A DNA stretch of 64,000 nucleotides, taken from contig NZ_CP048113.1 in the NCBI RefSeq assembly GCF_010093065.1, positions 1,054,001 to 1,118,000 on the forward strand, written 5' to 3'. The DNA comes from Chitinophaga agri (lineage in GTDB: Bacteria > Bacteroidota > Bacteroidia > Chitinophagales > Chitinophagaceae). The position numbers and the translations under genes are program-made. The notes under the pieces are model-generated. The model was not told the origin of the DNA. It saw only the letters and a program-made list of their open reading frames with translations, and ran no database searches. Position 1 is the first letter of the stretch. Every line of letters begins with the position of its first letter. This document shows, one piece after another, positions 1 to 9,600 of this stretch.

Positions 1-317
1 TAGCTGGCATAATTAGCCATATAGACCATCAGCAGCTGAGGATTTTTATCAAATACTTTCAACAACGGATCTCCCATTTGAACCGTGACTGTAGGTGAAC
101 CGGTAAGCCATTCCATTAGAAAGCCATTGGACAGCAAACGCTCATCTTTTTGTTTGTCAAGATCTGTCTCGGTGATCCATTCTGTTAATTGCTGGAACAG
201 GGGTTCTGCTTTAGCATAATCTTCCTTTGCTTTAAGTGCAGGGAACGCAGGCCGGTTCTGTGCGAACGTCGTTAGCCCCAGCAGCAGTGCAAACGTTACT
301 GACAATAAAAATTTCAT
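1..317 (-). CDS. Secreted protein of unknown function, C-terminus outside the window
   Basis: The minus-strand frame is open from an ATG at 317-315 to the window edge, giving 105 residues. It begins MKFLLSVTFALLLGLTTFAQ, a typical signal peptide ending in A-Q, so the product should be exported. The visible mature part is polar and charged (NRPAFPALKAKEDY, then TEWITETDLDKQKDE) and shows no motif I can name. The gene is divergent from the GH5 gene at 609 across about 290 bases. Only the N-terminus is visible, so no function is assigned. Confidence 0.8.
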   Translation of the reverse strand, partial: MKFLLSVTFALLLGLTTFAQNRPAFPALKAKEDYAKAEPLFQQLTEWITETDLDKQKDERLLSNGFLMEWLTGSPTVTVQMGDPLLKVFDKNPQLLMVYMANYAS

Positions 318-608
318 ATTTATGAGAGGGTTGTTTTAGACACGAAAGAAAATTACAGGATTAGTGGACAATAAAAAAAACGTCATCACGTCTTTGGTAA
401 ACGGTCAGCGTTCAAGTTAAGTATTATCTATTAATAAAATATTAAAGAATATGTTAAAATAAACCGGGACCATTGTGATCACCTCCGGATAAGGAACAGA
501 TCTGTTCCGGCCTCATAACCGGCAAATGCCATGAAAGTACACAGATAACTGCACTGAGATTGTCTACATTCATGTATTGTTTGTTTTTAGCACTTAATTC
601 CAATCCAC

Positions 609-2762
609 ATGAAAAACCCGATCTTATTGTTTCTGTTCCTTCTTTCTTGCGTCACCGGCCATGCACAGGTCCCCTGGTTATACGTAGACGGTAACCGGAT
701 CAAAGACTCCAGTGGTAACAATGTCACCCTGAGAGGTGTGTCCATCCTGGCCCCGGAACATAATAATGAATGTACGACCTGCGCCAGCAAACCTATCAGT
801 GAAATGCTGGAATGGCAGGCAGATGCCGGCAGAGGTTGGCAGTCGCGCGTTGTACGCCTCCAGGTCACGTGCGCAAAAGTAAGCGACCCCGCACAGAGCT
901 TCGCTGATATTATAGACCCTTATGTACAGCAGGCCATTGCAAAAGGGTTGTATATCATCGTCGACCTTCACTTTGTGTCGAACTACGGATCAGGTGGCAT
1001 ACCACAGGTATTTGTGATGAATTTCTGGAAATATGTAGCGCCGAAGTATGCCAATACCCCCAACGTGCTGTTCGAAATTTATAATGAACCTATTAATCCG
1101 GATGTATGGACAACATGGAAAAGTTACATCCAGCCGGTAATAGATACGATCAGGACAGTAGCGCCAAGGAACATCATCCTGGTAGGTGGCCCCCAATGGA
1201 GTACAAGAGTGAACAGTGCCGCCGCCAACCCTATGACAGGCGGCAATCTGGTGTATGTATATCATATTTATCCCAATCAGGGAGCCGCCACAACGGCTAA
1301 CCTGAATACAAGGTTTGGTACAGCTGCACAAACGATTCCCGTGATGGTAACTGAATTCGGCTGGAATGATAACAGTGATTATTCAGATGGGGTAACACGC
1401 GGTACGACCACCGGCTGGGGTACACCTTTCAGGACTTACCTGGATGCGCATCCTGAGATCGGCTGGACGGGGTATATCTTCGATAACTTCTGGAAACCTC
1501 AGTATTTTGACTGGAACTGGAACCTGATGAGTGGAGAGAACCAGGGGCAGTTTATGCAACAATGGTTTGCCGGTAAGAAAAATGACGGACAGCCCGAAGC
1601 CGTACAATTAAGCGCCTACCCTGTCTCGCCAACTGCGATTAACCTGACATGGCCAGCTGATTCAACAGGTGTCCTGAAGCGTGCTACGATTAGCGGCGGC
1701 CCTTATACGGTCATTGATTCTCTCACTGCTACTAATTATTCCGATACGGGCTTAACCGCCAATACGACCTATTATTATGCGATCAATGATGGTCCGGAAA
1801 TAGCTGCTACGACAGACCCCAACGGATATGCCCCTGATGTGCCGATGTACCTGACAAGCATCGCCGGCAATGCGGCTATTGAATTGAACTGGTGGAAAAA
1901 TGCAGTAGGTGCCACCAGTTATAATGTTTACAGGTCTACGGCAGCAATGGGGCCCTACACGCTGATGGCAACAGGTATTACGGGCACCACCTATACGGAT
2001 GCCAGTGTGACAAATGACGTGACCTACTATTACAGGATCTCATCAGTGAGTACTGTAGAAAGTGCACAGGGCCATGCAGTAGCAGATGTGCCCTCCGCCA
2101 ATATGGTGATCGTGGATAATGTTGCTGCGGTGGCCACCGGTTCATGGACAAACAGCACGTCGTCCCCCGGGTATTATGGTTCCAATTATATGGTAGACGG
2201 GAACACAGGCGCGACCGGAGGCAGGCAGATGCAGTTCACACCAGCGCTGCCCGTAGCAGGCACATATGATGTGTATATGCGCTGGGCATCGGGCACAAAC
2301 AGGGCTTCCAACACCCCGGTTGATATCAACTACGATGGTGGCAGCAGCAGTTACCGTATCAATCAGCAGATAGAGAATGGTGTATGGAAATACCTGGGGA
2401 CTTACAATTTCGCAGCCGGTACTACAGGAAATGTCGTGATTCGAAACGACTCCGCAAATGGATACGTGATCGCTGATGCTGTGAAATTTGTGCTACGTCC
2501 GGCGGCATTATCTGCCAGCATGCTAAAAAAGACGAACGTACAGGCGTTCACCATCTATCCTAATCCGGCTACAAACACGATCCGGTTCTCGGGGGTGGAT
2601 GTAAGCGGCAAGATCATCACGATACACGACCTGTCGGGGGTACGGAAAATGTATGTGGTAGGGAGACAGCAAACACTGGATATATCAGCATTACAACCGG
2701 GAATGTATTTTGTAACGATCTCCGGGGAAAAAATATTAACAGGTACTTTCATCAAAAACTGA
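609..2762 (+). CDS. Secreted GH5-family glycoside hydrolase with two FN3 domains, golvesin-like domain and T9SS sorting domain
   Basis: This is a 717-residue modular enzyme predicted to cleave beta-1,4-glucan or mannan type polysaccharides outside the cell. Residues 1-20 are a signal peptide. The GH5 barrel covers about 22-328: E160 in IYNEP is the expected acid/base and E249 in VTEFGW the expected nucleophile, and HIYP precedes the latter as usual. Two fibronectin type III repeats follow (about 333-400 and 410-497). Residues about 500-630 resemble the golvesin C-terminal-like/xanthan-lyase accessory domain (IVDN, WTNSTSSPGYYG, DVYMRWASG, ADAVKF). The last ~70 residues (YPNPATN to GTFIKN) form a type A sorting domain of type IX secretion, so surface release is expected. 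It stands alone, with no Sus genes beside it. The GH5 subfamily and substrate cannot be read from motifs. Confidence 0.9.
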   Translation: MKNPILLFLFLLSCVTGHAQVPWLYVDGNRIKDSSGNNVTLRGVSILAPEHNNECTTCASKPISEMLEWQADAGRGWQSRVVRLQVTCAKVSDPAQSFADIIDPYVQQAIAKGLYIIVDLHFVSNYGSGGIPQVFVMNFWKYVAPKYANTPNVLFEIYNEPINPDVWTTWKSYIQPVIDTIRTVAPRNIILVGGPQWSTRVNSAAANPMTGGNLVYVYHIYPNQGAATTANLNTRFGTAAQTIPVMVTEFGWNDNSDYSDGVTRGTTTGWGTPFRTYLDAHPEIGWTGYIFDNFWKPQYFDWNWNLMSGENQGQFMQQWFAGKKNDGQPEAVQLSAYPVSPTAINLTWPADSTGVLKRATISGGPYTVIDSLTATNYSDTGLTANTTYYYAINDGPEIAATTDPNGYAPDVPMYLTSIAGNAAIELNWWKNAVGATSYNVYRSTAAMGPYTLMATGITGTTYTDASVTNDVTYYYRISSVSTVESAQGHAVADVPSANMVIVDNVAAVATGSWTNSTSSPGYYGSNYMVDGNTGATGGRQMQFTPALPVAGTYDVYMRWASGTNRASNTPVDINYDGGSSSYRINQQIENGVWKYLGTYNFAAGTTGNVVIRNDSANGYVIADAVKFVLRPAALSASMLKKTNVQAFTIYPNPATNTIRFSGVDVSGKIITIHDLSGVRKMYVVGRQQTLDISALQPGMYFVTISGEKILTGTFIKN

Positions 2763-2885
2763 GGGCTGGCTTTTGGCAGCTATAGCCAGGTAGCAACAGA
2801 TGACCGCTAACACTCATCTGCAAAATATGCAGAGAAATGTTGGCGGTCTATCCGTGATCTGCATGATCAGTGTCCACCTGTAATA

Positions 2886-3191
2886 TCATCCGCCAGCTCC
2901 ACCACTACTCCGCTGTTCTGCCCGCGGAATAGCGCTGGCGAGGCTTCTTATCAATAATGGCGCACTGGCACCTACCTGCGCCACCATCAGCGTTGTATAT
3001 TTAACCTCACTTCCGTGAAACGTACAATATCCCGCGAACCCTCCCAGGAGAGGTGCAGCAATATAGGGTATCCAATACGTAAAACGGGTAAAATCCGGGG
3101 CTCTGGAAGCATCCAGCTTTAAGGCTTCCAGTAAGTTCAATAGCTGCACCATGAAACCAGCCAATGCCGGCAACCAGATATACTCTTGCAT
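2886..3191 (-). CDS. Small three-helix membrane protein, function unknown
   Basis: A 101-residue product with three likely membrane segments: about residues 5-23 (IWLPALAGFMVQLLNLL), 38-58 (YWIPYIAAPLLGGFAGY) and 65-88 (TLMVAQVGASAPLLIRSLA). It ends in a short glycine/serine tail (SSGGAGG). I recognise no family. It lies 17 bases downstream of the 84-residue gene at 3209-3463 on the same strand, so the two are probably one transcript. It converges with the GH5 gene, leaving about 120 bases between the stop codons. Confidence 0.65.
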   Translation of the reverse strand: MQEYIWLPALAGFMVQLLNLLEALKLDASRAPDFTRFTYWIPYIAAPLLGGFAGYCTFHGSEVKYTTLMVAQVGASAPLLIRSLASAIPRAEQRSSGGAGG

Positions 3192-3208
3192 ACAAAATAA
3201 TTTAGGAG

Positions 3209-3463
3209 TTAATCAATACGATTCTTAAATGCACCTATTATTTGGTTCATCAGCGGCTCACTTCTCGAAAAATCTTCCTTCGAAGCGAATAGCTGATCGC
3301 CCTCTTTGGAAAGCCGGGCTGATCTCACTACCTGGGGCGAGGCATTCAGTGCCTTCATCACCTCAAGTGGATCCGCTTCTGCCTTGCTGGCCAGTTCAGC
3401 GAGAGGGTACCATACCCGCTCTTTATCAGTGTTCATGTAGTTTAATATGTTTGTAATATTCAT
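3209..3463 (-). CDS. Small winged-helix-like protein, function unknown
   Basis: An 84-residue soluble product. The stretch WYPLAELASKAEADPLEV, followed by VMKALNASPQVV and a short basic loop, has the helix-helix-wing feel of a winged-helix fold; this is inference from pattern only. It is the first gene of a probable two-gene unit with the membrane protein at 2886-3191. A strong hairpin at 3622-3657 separates it from the metalloprotease gene upstream, so it should have its own promoter between 3464 and 3620. Confidence 0.6.
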   Translation of the reverse strand: MNITNILNYMNTDKERVWYPLAELASKAEADPLEVMKALNASPQVVRSARLSKEGDQLFASKEDFSRSEPLMNQIIGAFKNRID

Positions 3464-3621
3464 AACGGTAAGTTTTAAATCCAGTTCAAACTTAACACGT
3501 CCTGACGATAGCTGTTACGGGAAAAACAGCCGTTGACCTTACGGGGAATTTCCCGTAGTTGTAGATACTATGCTTATACTACAACGGTTGCCTGCCTTTA
3601 CTTCATTTGTCACCCAGAAAG

Positions 3622-3657
3622 AAAAAGGCGTCTCAAAAGTAATTGAGACGCCTTTTT
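3622..3657 (-). terminator. Rho-independent terminator
   Basis: A perfect 15-bp stem (3622-3636 with 3643-3657) encloses a 6-base loop. The stem starts in A5 and ends in T5, so it can act in either direction. It lies 20 bases past the stop codon of the metalloprotease gene at 3677. Confidence 0.85.
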
Positions 3658-3676
3658 CATTGGAAATAGCTTTTGC

Positions 3677-4798
3677 CTAATATCCACCGGTATTTGAGGC
3701 CCAGCGTGCAGTCGCACCCTGGTAAACCACCAGATTACCATCGTTCTGCAGCACGAGATAACTACCTGGGTAAGCAGATGTACCTGAACTCCAGTATGGA
3801 ACAAAATTGTTATCATACAGTACTAAGTTACCGTCACCCTGCATGATCGCCTTCGTAATGCCAGGATTACCATAAGTACCGGAGTTCCACAGTGCCACAT
3901 TGTAGTAGTAGAGAACGAGGTTACCATCTCCCTGCAATACGAGGATAAACCGGCCGTCTTCTGAACGGATCAATTCACCCTGTGCAAGTTGCTGACCAGG
4001 TTGCAGGTTATTAGGACCACCCAGGGTAACAGGATACAGTGACAATAAAGCGACCTTATCATAATAAGACAGTCCAGCCCAGCTTGCGCCACAGGTGCCG
4101 CCATTCATGATGGAAGAGCCGTCAGTGGAAGGCGTGCTTGGGATATGGATAGCAGCTGATTCGCCGCTTGGCTGCCAGTTGGTATGACGTAACCCGATAC
4201 AATGCCCGAGTTCATGGGCTACCAGCATGGTTAACTGCGCTGTACTGGTAAGACCGTAGTAGTTCAATGTGTATTCAGAAATATAGACAACATTGAAAGG
4301 CTGCCCATTGGAGAACGGAAATCCTGCCTGTCCACAAACGCCTAACTGTAAGCTGTTCTGTGTTACGGTGATGTTCGCGCTGGATGAAGAATACACCCTT
4401 GTCAGCCGTATGCCTGATCCTACGGCGTTATACGCTGCTATTACGTTATCCAGGATCGCACTCAGGTTGATCGTACTAAATGAGCCGTCAAGATACACGT
4501 TAATATTGCGGTAGGCAGGCGCCACCAGGTATGGTGAACGGGCCTGTTCAGTTGTTGGCGCACCAGTGCCTTGTCCGGGTTCTTTTTTGTAAAAGATCAG
4601 GTCATGCTGCACGATGTAACGATCCGGCAGTTCTTCGATATCGCTGAGGGTATACCCTTCTGACAGGATCCTTTTGATAACAGGATCATTGGTGTTGATG
4701 GCACCGGAAGATGTCTCTTCGGTTGTATGCTCTTTGGAACAGCTGATAGCGAATGACATCAATAGGACTACATAAAGTATGTACTGAAATTTGCGCAT
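3677..4798 (-). CDS. Zinc metalloprotease lipoprotein (M57-like, HEXXHXXGXXH) with B-type lectin tail
   Basis: A 373-residue lipoprotein: the signal sequence ends in SFAISC with lipobox C20. A propeptide-like region (residues 30-90, IKRILSEGYTLSDIEELPDR) resembles the one in the paralogue at 12637. The metzincin zinc motif HELGHCIGLRH lies at 195-205 (H195, E196, H199, H205), with SIMNGG downstream in the Met-turn position. This fits the M57 'dual-action HEIGH' family. Residues about 285-373 are a bulb-type lectin domain with three intact QxDxNxVxY sites (QGDGNLVLY twice, QNDGNLVVY once), which usually bind mannose. The protein is probably surface exposed, with the lectin directing the protease to glycans. 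It ends at the terminator 3622-3657. The family call is firm; the substrate is unknown. Confidence 0.85.
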   Translation of the reverse strand: MRKFQYILYVVLLMSFAISCSKEHTTEETSSGAINTNDPVIKRILSEGYTLSDIEELPDRYIVQHDLIFYKKEPGQGTGAPTTEQARSPYLVAPAYRNINVYLDGSFSTINLSAILDNVIAAYNAVGSGIRLTRVYSSSSANITVTQNSLQLGVCGQAGFPFSNGQPFNVVYISEYTLNYYGLTSTAQLTMLVAHELGHCIGLRHTNWQPSGESAAIHIPSTPSTDGSSIMNGGTCGASWAGLSYYDKVALLSLYPVTLGGPNNLQPGQQLAQGELIRSEDGRFILVLQGDGNLVLYYYNVALWNSGTYGNPGITKAIMQGDGNLVLYDNNFVPYWSSGTSAYPGSYLVLQNDGNLVVYQGATARWASNTGGY

Positions 4799-5295
4799 AA
4801 AAAAATGGTTAACTGATTAATAAATTGCTCTTAGGGTGATAAAGGATCGTGTCTGGTGGGGCACGTGAAGTCATTGTAAAGTATAATTGGGTTTTCAAAT
4901 ACGGGGTTGAGATACTGCACGCCACATCGCGTCAGGGGCAGCTGCTCGCGTGACAGGTTGGGACATAACAATAGCTACCGGCTGACATACCTGATCAGTC
5001 AGTCGTGATAAGGGGGCATCCTTTCTAACAGATTATCTAGCGCATGATGCTTCGCGGAAAGAGGTTATGGAACGTGTAGTATACAAATCGTTTTGGTGGA
5101 GTAACAATACGGGTTACAATAACAGGGTTCATGAGGGAAACATTTTCTGTAAGATAGGAAAGAATCCACGAAACACAAAGGGCTTGTGCCAAATAATTTT
5201 CGTAAAGGGACAGGTCGTCGCCCCTATCCCTTTACGTTATAGTATTTTTATTGTTAAATGTACACTTAACTAATAACGGTATAAGCAGATCTGTT
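4799..5295. other. Gene-poor stretch between metalloprotease and HAD gene
   Basis: About 500 bases without a convincing gene. The only plus-strand open frame (5067-5273) has no recognisable features and runs across the terminator hairpin at 5201-5236. The metalloprotease promoter must lie in the right-hand flank of its start at 4798, but I see no clear promoter boxes. Confidence 0.5.
5201..5236 (-). terminator. Terminator hairpin downstream of the HAD gene
   Basis: A 10-bp perfect stem, CGTAAAGGGA (5201-5210) with TCCCTTTACG (5227-5236), has an inner AGG/CCT extension. It sits 60 bases past the stop codon of the HAD gene. On the minus strand it is followed by an A/T-rich run. Confidence 0.6.
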
Positions 5296-6081
5296 TTACA
5301 AACACAATGCTTCTATCACATCCAGTACACCCTCCTCATTATTATCCTTCTCTGTCACGAAGTTCGCCGCCTCGAGGATCTTCGGATAAGCGTTCTTCAT
5401 AGCATAACTGTACTTTGCCGCCTTCATCATCTCATAGTCGTTCATAAAATCACCGAATACCAGTGTTTCATCCGGACTTGTACCAGTCAGCTGCTGCAAC
5501 ATCTGCACCGCCTCTCCCTTATTGGCATCCGTACGTGTCACATCTACCCACAGGGCACCACCCAGGGCTACCTTCAATCTGTCCGCAAACTGCGTATAGT
5601 GAGGAAAGCTATGATGATCTGCACCTTTCAGATCGAGTACAGACATCTTCAGTATAGGCTCTTCCACTTTGGTGAGATCTTCCACGATTTTTATATTCTT
5701 CTGATAGATGAGGACCTTTTCCAGTAACACCTTGTCCTCACATTCCAGGAACCAATAGTCTTTACCACATAACACGGGATAGGTACCCGTTATACCACGG
5801 GAGGTATTGACCAATGGGGCAATCTCCTCATGAGGCAATGGCTTGGACAGGATCTCCCTTTTATCATGCATGATAAAACTACCATTATCAGAAATAGCAT
5901 ATACGTGCGCCATGATAGGCGGAAAATTCTCAGTAATGCTGAAATGCGGTCGGCCGGTAGCAATACCCAGCTTAATTCCTTTCCTGAACAGGCGGCTGGC
6001 AATATCCCAAAAACGCTTCGGCACCTCGTGCTGATCATTCAACAGCGTACCGTCCAGGTCTGTGACTACTAACTTGATCAT
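5296..6081 (-). CDS. HAD-superfamily phosphatase, Cof subfamily
   Basis: A 261-residue cytosolic hydrolase. Motif I is DLDGTLLN with nucleophile D8 and acid/base D10; motif IV is FGDFMND with D211 and D215 for magnesium. The spacing, the length and the central cap match the Cof/YidA type IIB family, which dephosphorylates sugar phosphates and flavin or pyridoxal precursors. TGRPHF near residue 40 is the typical motif II region. It is a single-gene transcript with a hairpin downstream at 5201-5236. The exact substrate cannot be read from sequence. Confidence 0.9.
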   Translation of the reverse strand: MIKLVVTDLDGTLLNDQHEVPKRFWDIASRLFRKGIKLGIATGRPHFSITENFPPIMAHVYAISDNGSFIMHDKREILSKPLPHEEIAPLVNTSRGITGTYPVLCGKDYWFLECEDKVLLEKVLIYQKNIKIVEDLTKVEEPILKMSVLDLKGADHHSFPHYTQFADRLKVALGGALWVDVTRTDANKGEAVQMLQQLTGTSPDETLVFGDFMNDYEMMKAAKYSYAMKNAYPKILEAANFVTEKDNNEEGVLDVIEALCL

Positions 6082-6381
6082 TAGGCAAAGCTACTATCTA
6101 TTCTTTATCTTCCTAAGTAATTTACAACTAAAAATCCCTATGACCCATCTCCCGCTAACTGGCATACAGTGCTTATCTGCCTGGCATCTGGTACAGGCTT
6201 AGTCTGGTATTTCCATAAATATATCTGTTCGCCCATTCCCGGGGTAACGTGTCAGCAGCATGCCAGATCTGGCAGCGGGTAACAGCTGCACCTCCTGCAC
6301 ATAACTGACTAGCCTCCACCCGTGTTTCTGAGGTGCCGAAAGGTGCCTGATCCCCTATCTTTATCGTCACCATACCGTTAT

Positions 6382-6448
6382 CTAAAGGTCACTTCAAGGG
6401 CACTTCAATATCCCTGGGATATTGAAGTGCCCTTGAAGTGACCTTTAG
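6382..6448. repeat. Perfect inverted repeat, 33-bp arms with a 1-base spacer
   Basis: Arm 6382-6414 is the exact reverse complement of 6416-6448, with only T6415 between them. Within each arm the word CACTTCAA occurs twice (GTCACTTCAAGGG then CACTTCAATATCC), so the element is internally repetitive as well. No T-tract follows either side, which argues against a simple terminator. It lies about 190 bases upstream of the WGR giant gene. Such an arm length can extrude as a cruciform or fold as a long RNA hairpin. Confidence 0.95.
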
Positions 6449-6451
6449 GTG

Positions 6452-6485
6452 ACCTGTTAGTACCCATTTGGTATACCTATCAGGT
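6452..6485. repeat. Second, imperfect hairpin abutting the long inverted repeat
   Basis: ACCTGTTAG (6452-6460) pairs with CTATCAGGT (6477-6485) with one mismatch, and an inner TACC/GGTA pair (6461-6464 with 6470-6473) closes a 5-base loop. It starts 3 bases after the 67-bp inverted repeat, so the two form a tandem structured block upstream of the gene at 6637. Confidence 0.6.
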
Positions 6486-6580
6486 AATATTTTGGCAGGG
6501 ACCGGGCAAAAAGAAAATGTACTACTTACTATTGACACATTCCAGTTATTCACATAGTATATGAATATCATTTTATAGAT

Positions 6581-6588
6581 TACCTTTG
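6581..6588 (+). promoter_or_regulatory. Possible Bacteroidota -7 box (TACCTTTG)
   Basis: TACCTTTG matches TAnnTTTG exactly and lies 48 bases before the start codon of the WGR gene. No clear TTTG -33 box sits at the usual distance, so support is weak. Confidence 0.35.
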
Positions 6589-6636
6589 CCACCCCAAACC
6601 CTTTAGAGTTACCATACCCTAGCAAAAAATGTTTTT

Positions 6637-9600
6637 ATGAAAACCAGGTTCATTTACCAGGACGACAAATCACACAAATTCTGGCATATCGACACAAATG
6701 GTACTGACCTTACCGTACAATATGGCAAAGTTGGCACGACAGGACAATCCCAAACCAAACAGTTCGCTTCTGCAGAAGAATGCCTGAAAGCGGCGGACAA
6801 ACTGATCGCTGAAAAAGAAAAGAAAGGCTATATCCGGCAGCATGACGACGTAACCACCACGACGCCTACACCGGTGGATGACGCATTTGCACCTCCCGCC
6901 GAACTGTATGCAGATCTCCTGGCCTTGGCAACATACCTGGAAGAATACTATCCGGAAGAACAACCGGAGGTAAAAAAGGTAAGCGAAGACGATATTACGG
7001 CTATGGAAGACAGTGCCGGATTCGAACTACCTTCTTCCTATGTGGACTACTGGCTTGAAAAAGGTAGCTTCCTTTTCAGCAAAGATGATTTCACCTGCGA
7101 GATCTATGCCTATACCGGCGACGAGCAGCAGGGTGATAACCTGTATAACACACTGGTCATCCTTCAGAATACCTATCATTTCACCTTCCGGCTGACAGAA
7201 CAGGAGAAAGACTATTTTTCACAGTGCTGTTGGGTACTCGGCACGGCCGGCACTGACAATGAGGTACGGCTGTACGTAGCCGATCCGCTGGAAAATGTAC
7301 ATATCCTCCATTTCCCGAAGGGATTTGCAAAGACAAATAATGAGGGCTTTGAGGAAGCAATGGCGCCCATCATGCGTGAAAAGAGCAAATTCAGCATGAT
7401 GATCTCAAAAACGGGTACTACATCGGGTACACCGGTTGCAGTAGCTGAACCCACCTATCAGGAGACCCCGGCTGCAAAAATGGGAGATGGTTTCGAGGAA
7501 CTGGCATATGATGAGGTACTGGAACGCCTGGGGGTAGACCAGCTGTTTGACTACTGGGACGATGAAGACAGTGACTACGCTGAAGACTATGAAAGCGAAC
7601 GTGAATACTTCGAAGATGGAACGATCACCTTTCATGACGGCGACCTTCATGCCGGAGAAGATCATGATATCGGCGGACTGATTGTGGTGCGGGGCAATAT
7701 GACCATCACAGGAAAGGTCTCTTTTCAATACTACGTGACCGGCAATACGACGGTTGATTATATCGACCTGTCAGATTTCCAGCGAACACTGGGTGAGGAA
7801 ACCATTAGATACGTTGCCTCCGCCTACGCTGAAGACGACGAAGCATTGCGTAAATTGGCATACAGAAAGATCAATGCTCCCTACTTCTTCTCCTGGTTCT
7901 ACGACCTCGCGTATTTTGATTTTGCGCCGGAGACGGTGATCACGGCCCTCTACAACTATGATGACCTGACCGCCTACGAAACGGATAACACCTTCCTGAT
8001 GTGGCATGAGTATGCCTATGCGTTCAAACCGGAGCTGTACTACACCGTTGAAGCATCTCATCACGATGAACTGACTGTGGCAATAGACTCTTTTTATGAG
8101 GCCGTGAAGGGCGGACTGAACCCCTTCCTCGATGGCGTAACGCCCGAAGGCATCAATCTGGTAAAAAAGGGAGAAGCACTGGAACAGGAAAATGACCTGC
8201 TCGGCGCTTACCAGACTTACAGGAAAGCCATCAGCACTTCACCAGGATATTACCCTGCTTATAAGGCGGCCGGCAAACTCTTATATGACCAAAAGGCCTA
8301 TGCGCAGGCCATGGAACTTTATGCTAAAGCTATTCCGCTCACGCCGGAAAAAGTGCAGTACGAGATCAGCTGTATCGAAAATGGCGGAATAGCCGCCATC
8401 AGACTGGGCAAATACGATCAGGCCATTGAATGGGCACAGATAGGAATTGCCAGAGACAATCAGGTAGCTTTTTCACTAAGGATACTCGCAGAAGCATTGA
8501 TCTGCATGGGGGAACTGGAGGAAGCGAAGCCTTATCTGGAAAGATCGATTAAAATAAAAAACTTTTTCAGCAACAACTGGTTACTGGGGCTCATCTACTT
8601 CCTGCAGGGAGATACGCAGAAAGCCGATACCTACTATCAGGTGGCCGTTGAGAAAAATGGTAAAGCCAGACCTTACACAGAACATAAAGACCTTACCTAC
8701 ATCTACGGTGAACCTGTCACGGTAGACTGGGACACCCGAAAACCAGTATCGACAGAGAAAGGACAGGAATACTGGGACCGGTTCCTGACAGAAAGCCTGC
8801 CGGAATATGGTCTGGATCTCTATTCAAGAGTCGGCCAGTGGCCATCGCAATGGATATTTGCAAAGGTCAGTAAAATACCAGCAAAGTACCGGACCAGTGA
8901 AATGCTACACTTGCTACTGGACCATACAACCCGGGAACAACCGGATATCACCGGACGTGTGATCGCTTATTTTGATCCGGCGTTACTGACGGAAGAGATC
9001 ATTTTCCAGGCAGTGAACAGGATGGAACCAGCACAGTATGAGGAAATTCCTGCGGCCTGTATATCCGAGAAACTGCTACGGATACACCCCAAAGGCATCG
9101 ACCTCTCTGTACTACCGGCTGACCAACTGAATTATGCCCTCTGCTTTGACGCGGTGAGCCAGAACCAGCACAACTACAAATACGTACCAAAGGCGTTTCA
9201 GGACGAGCGGATGAATGTTGCACTGATAGCAGGTGGCAACCTCGGAGACTATCCTGTAAAGCGTCTACCTTCTAAATATTATACCAACGAATATATTAAA
9301 CAGGCGATCGATATTCATATCATGGCGATCACCAGATTACCCATGGCGCTTGTCGACAAAGAAGTCTACGAGCATGCAGTGAGCCGGTATGGTAGTGATC
9401 CTATGTGGCCTTTCATTGTAGAACGCTATGACGGGAATACCTGGCGTTACGGTTCACTGTCAACGGTAGAAATACTGGGTGAAAATGTCCGGAAATTCGG
9501 GATTGACGTGTTTGATCATGTAGAGGCAAAATATATTTCCAGACAAAGTTACAGCTACTACAAAAAACACCTGGGACACCTGCCGGCATTTGAGGAGAAG

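Larger units (their letters stand above)
6082..6636. other. Intergenic region carrying two adjacent hairpins
   Basis: About 555 bases between divergent genes. The left half (6082-6375) holds no convincing gene; a 66-codon minus frame there has no family features. The right half contains the 67-bp inverted repeat 6382-6448, the imperfect hairpin 6452-6485 and a -7-like box at 6581, then an A/T-rich leader to the start codon at 6637. Confidence 0.6.

Noticed and set aside
5067..5273. 68-codon plus-strand frame upstream of the HAD gene
   Set aside because: No family features, and it runs through the terminator hairpin 5201-5236.
6173..6373. 66-codon minus-strand frame left of the long inverted repeat
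   Set aside because: No signal, domain or good ribosome site; composition looks random.
6389..6625. 78-codon minus-strand frame across the inverted repeat
   Set aside because: Much of it is the palindrome itself, so the open frame is incidental.
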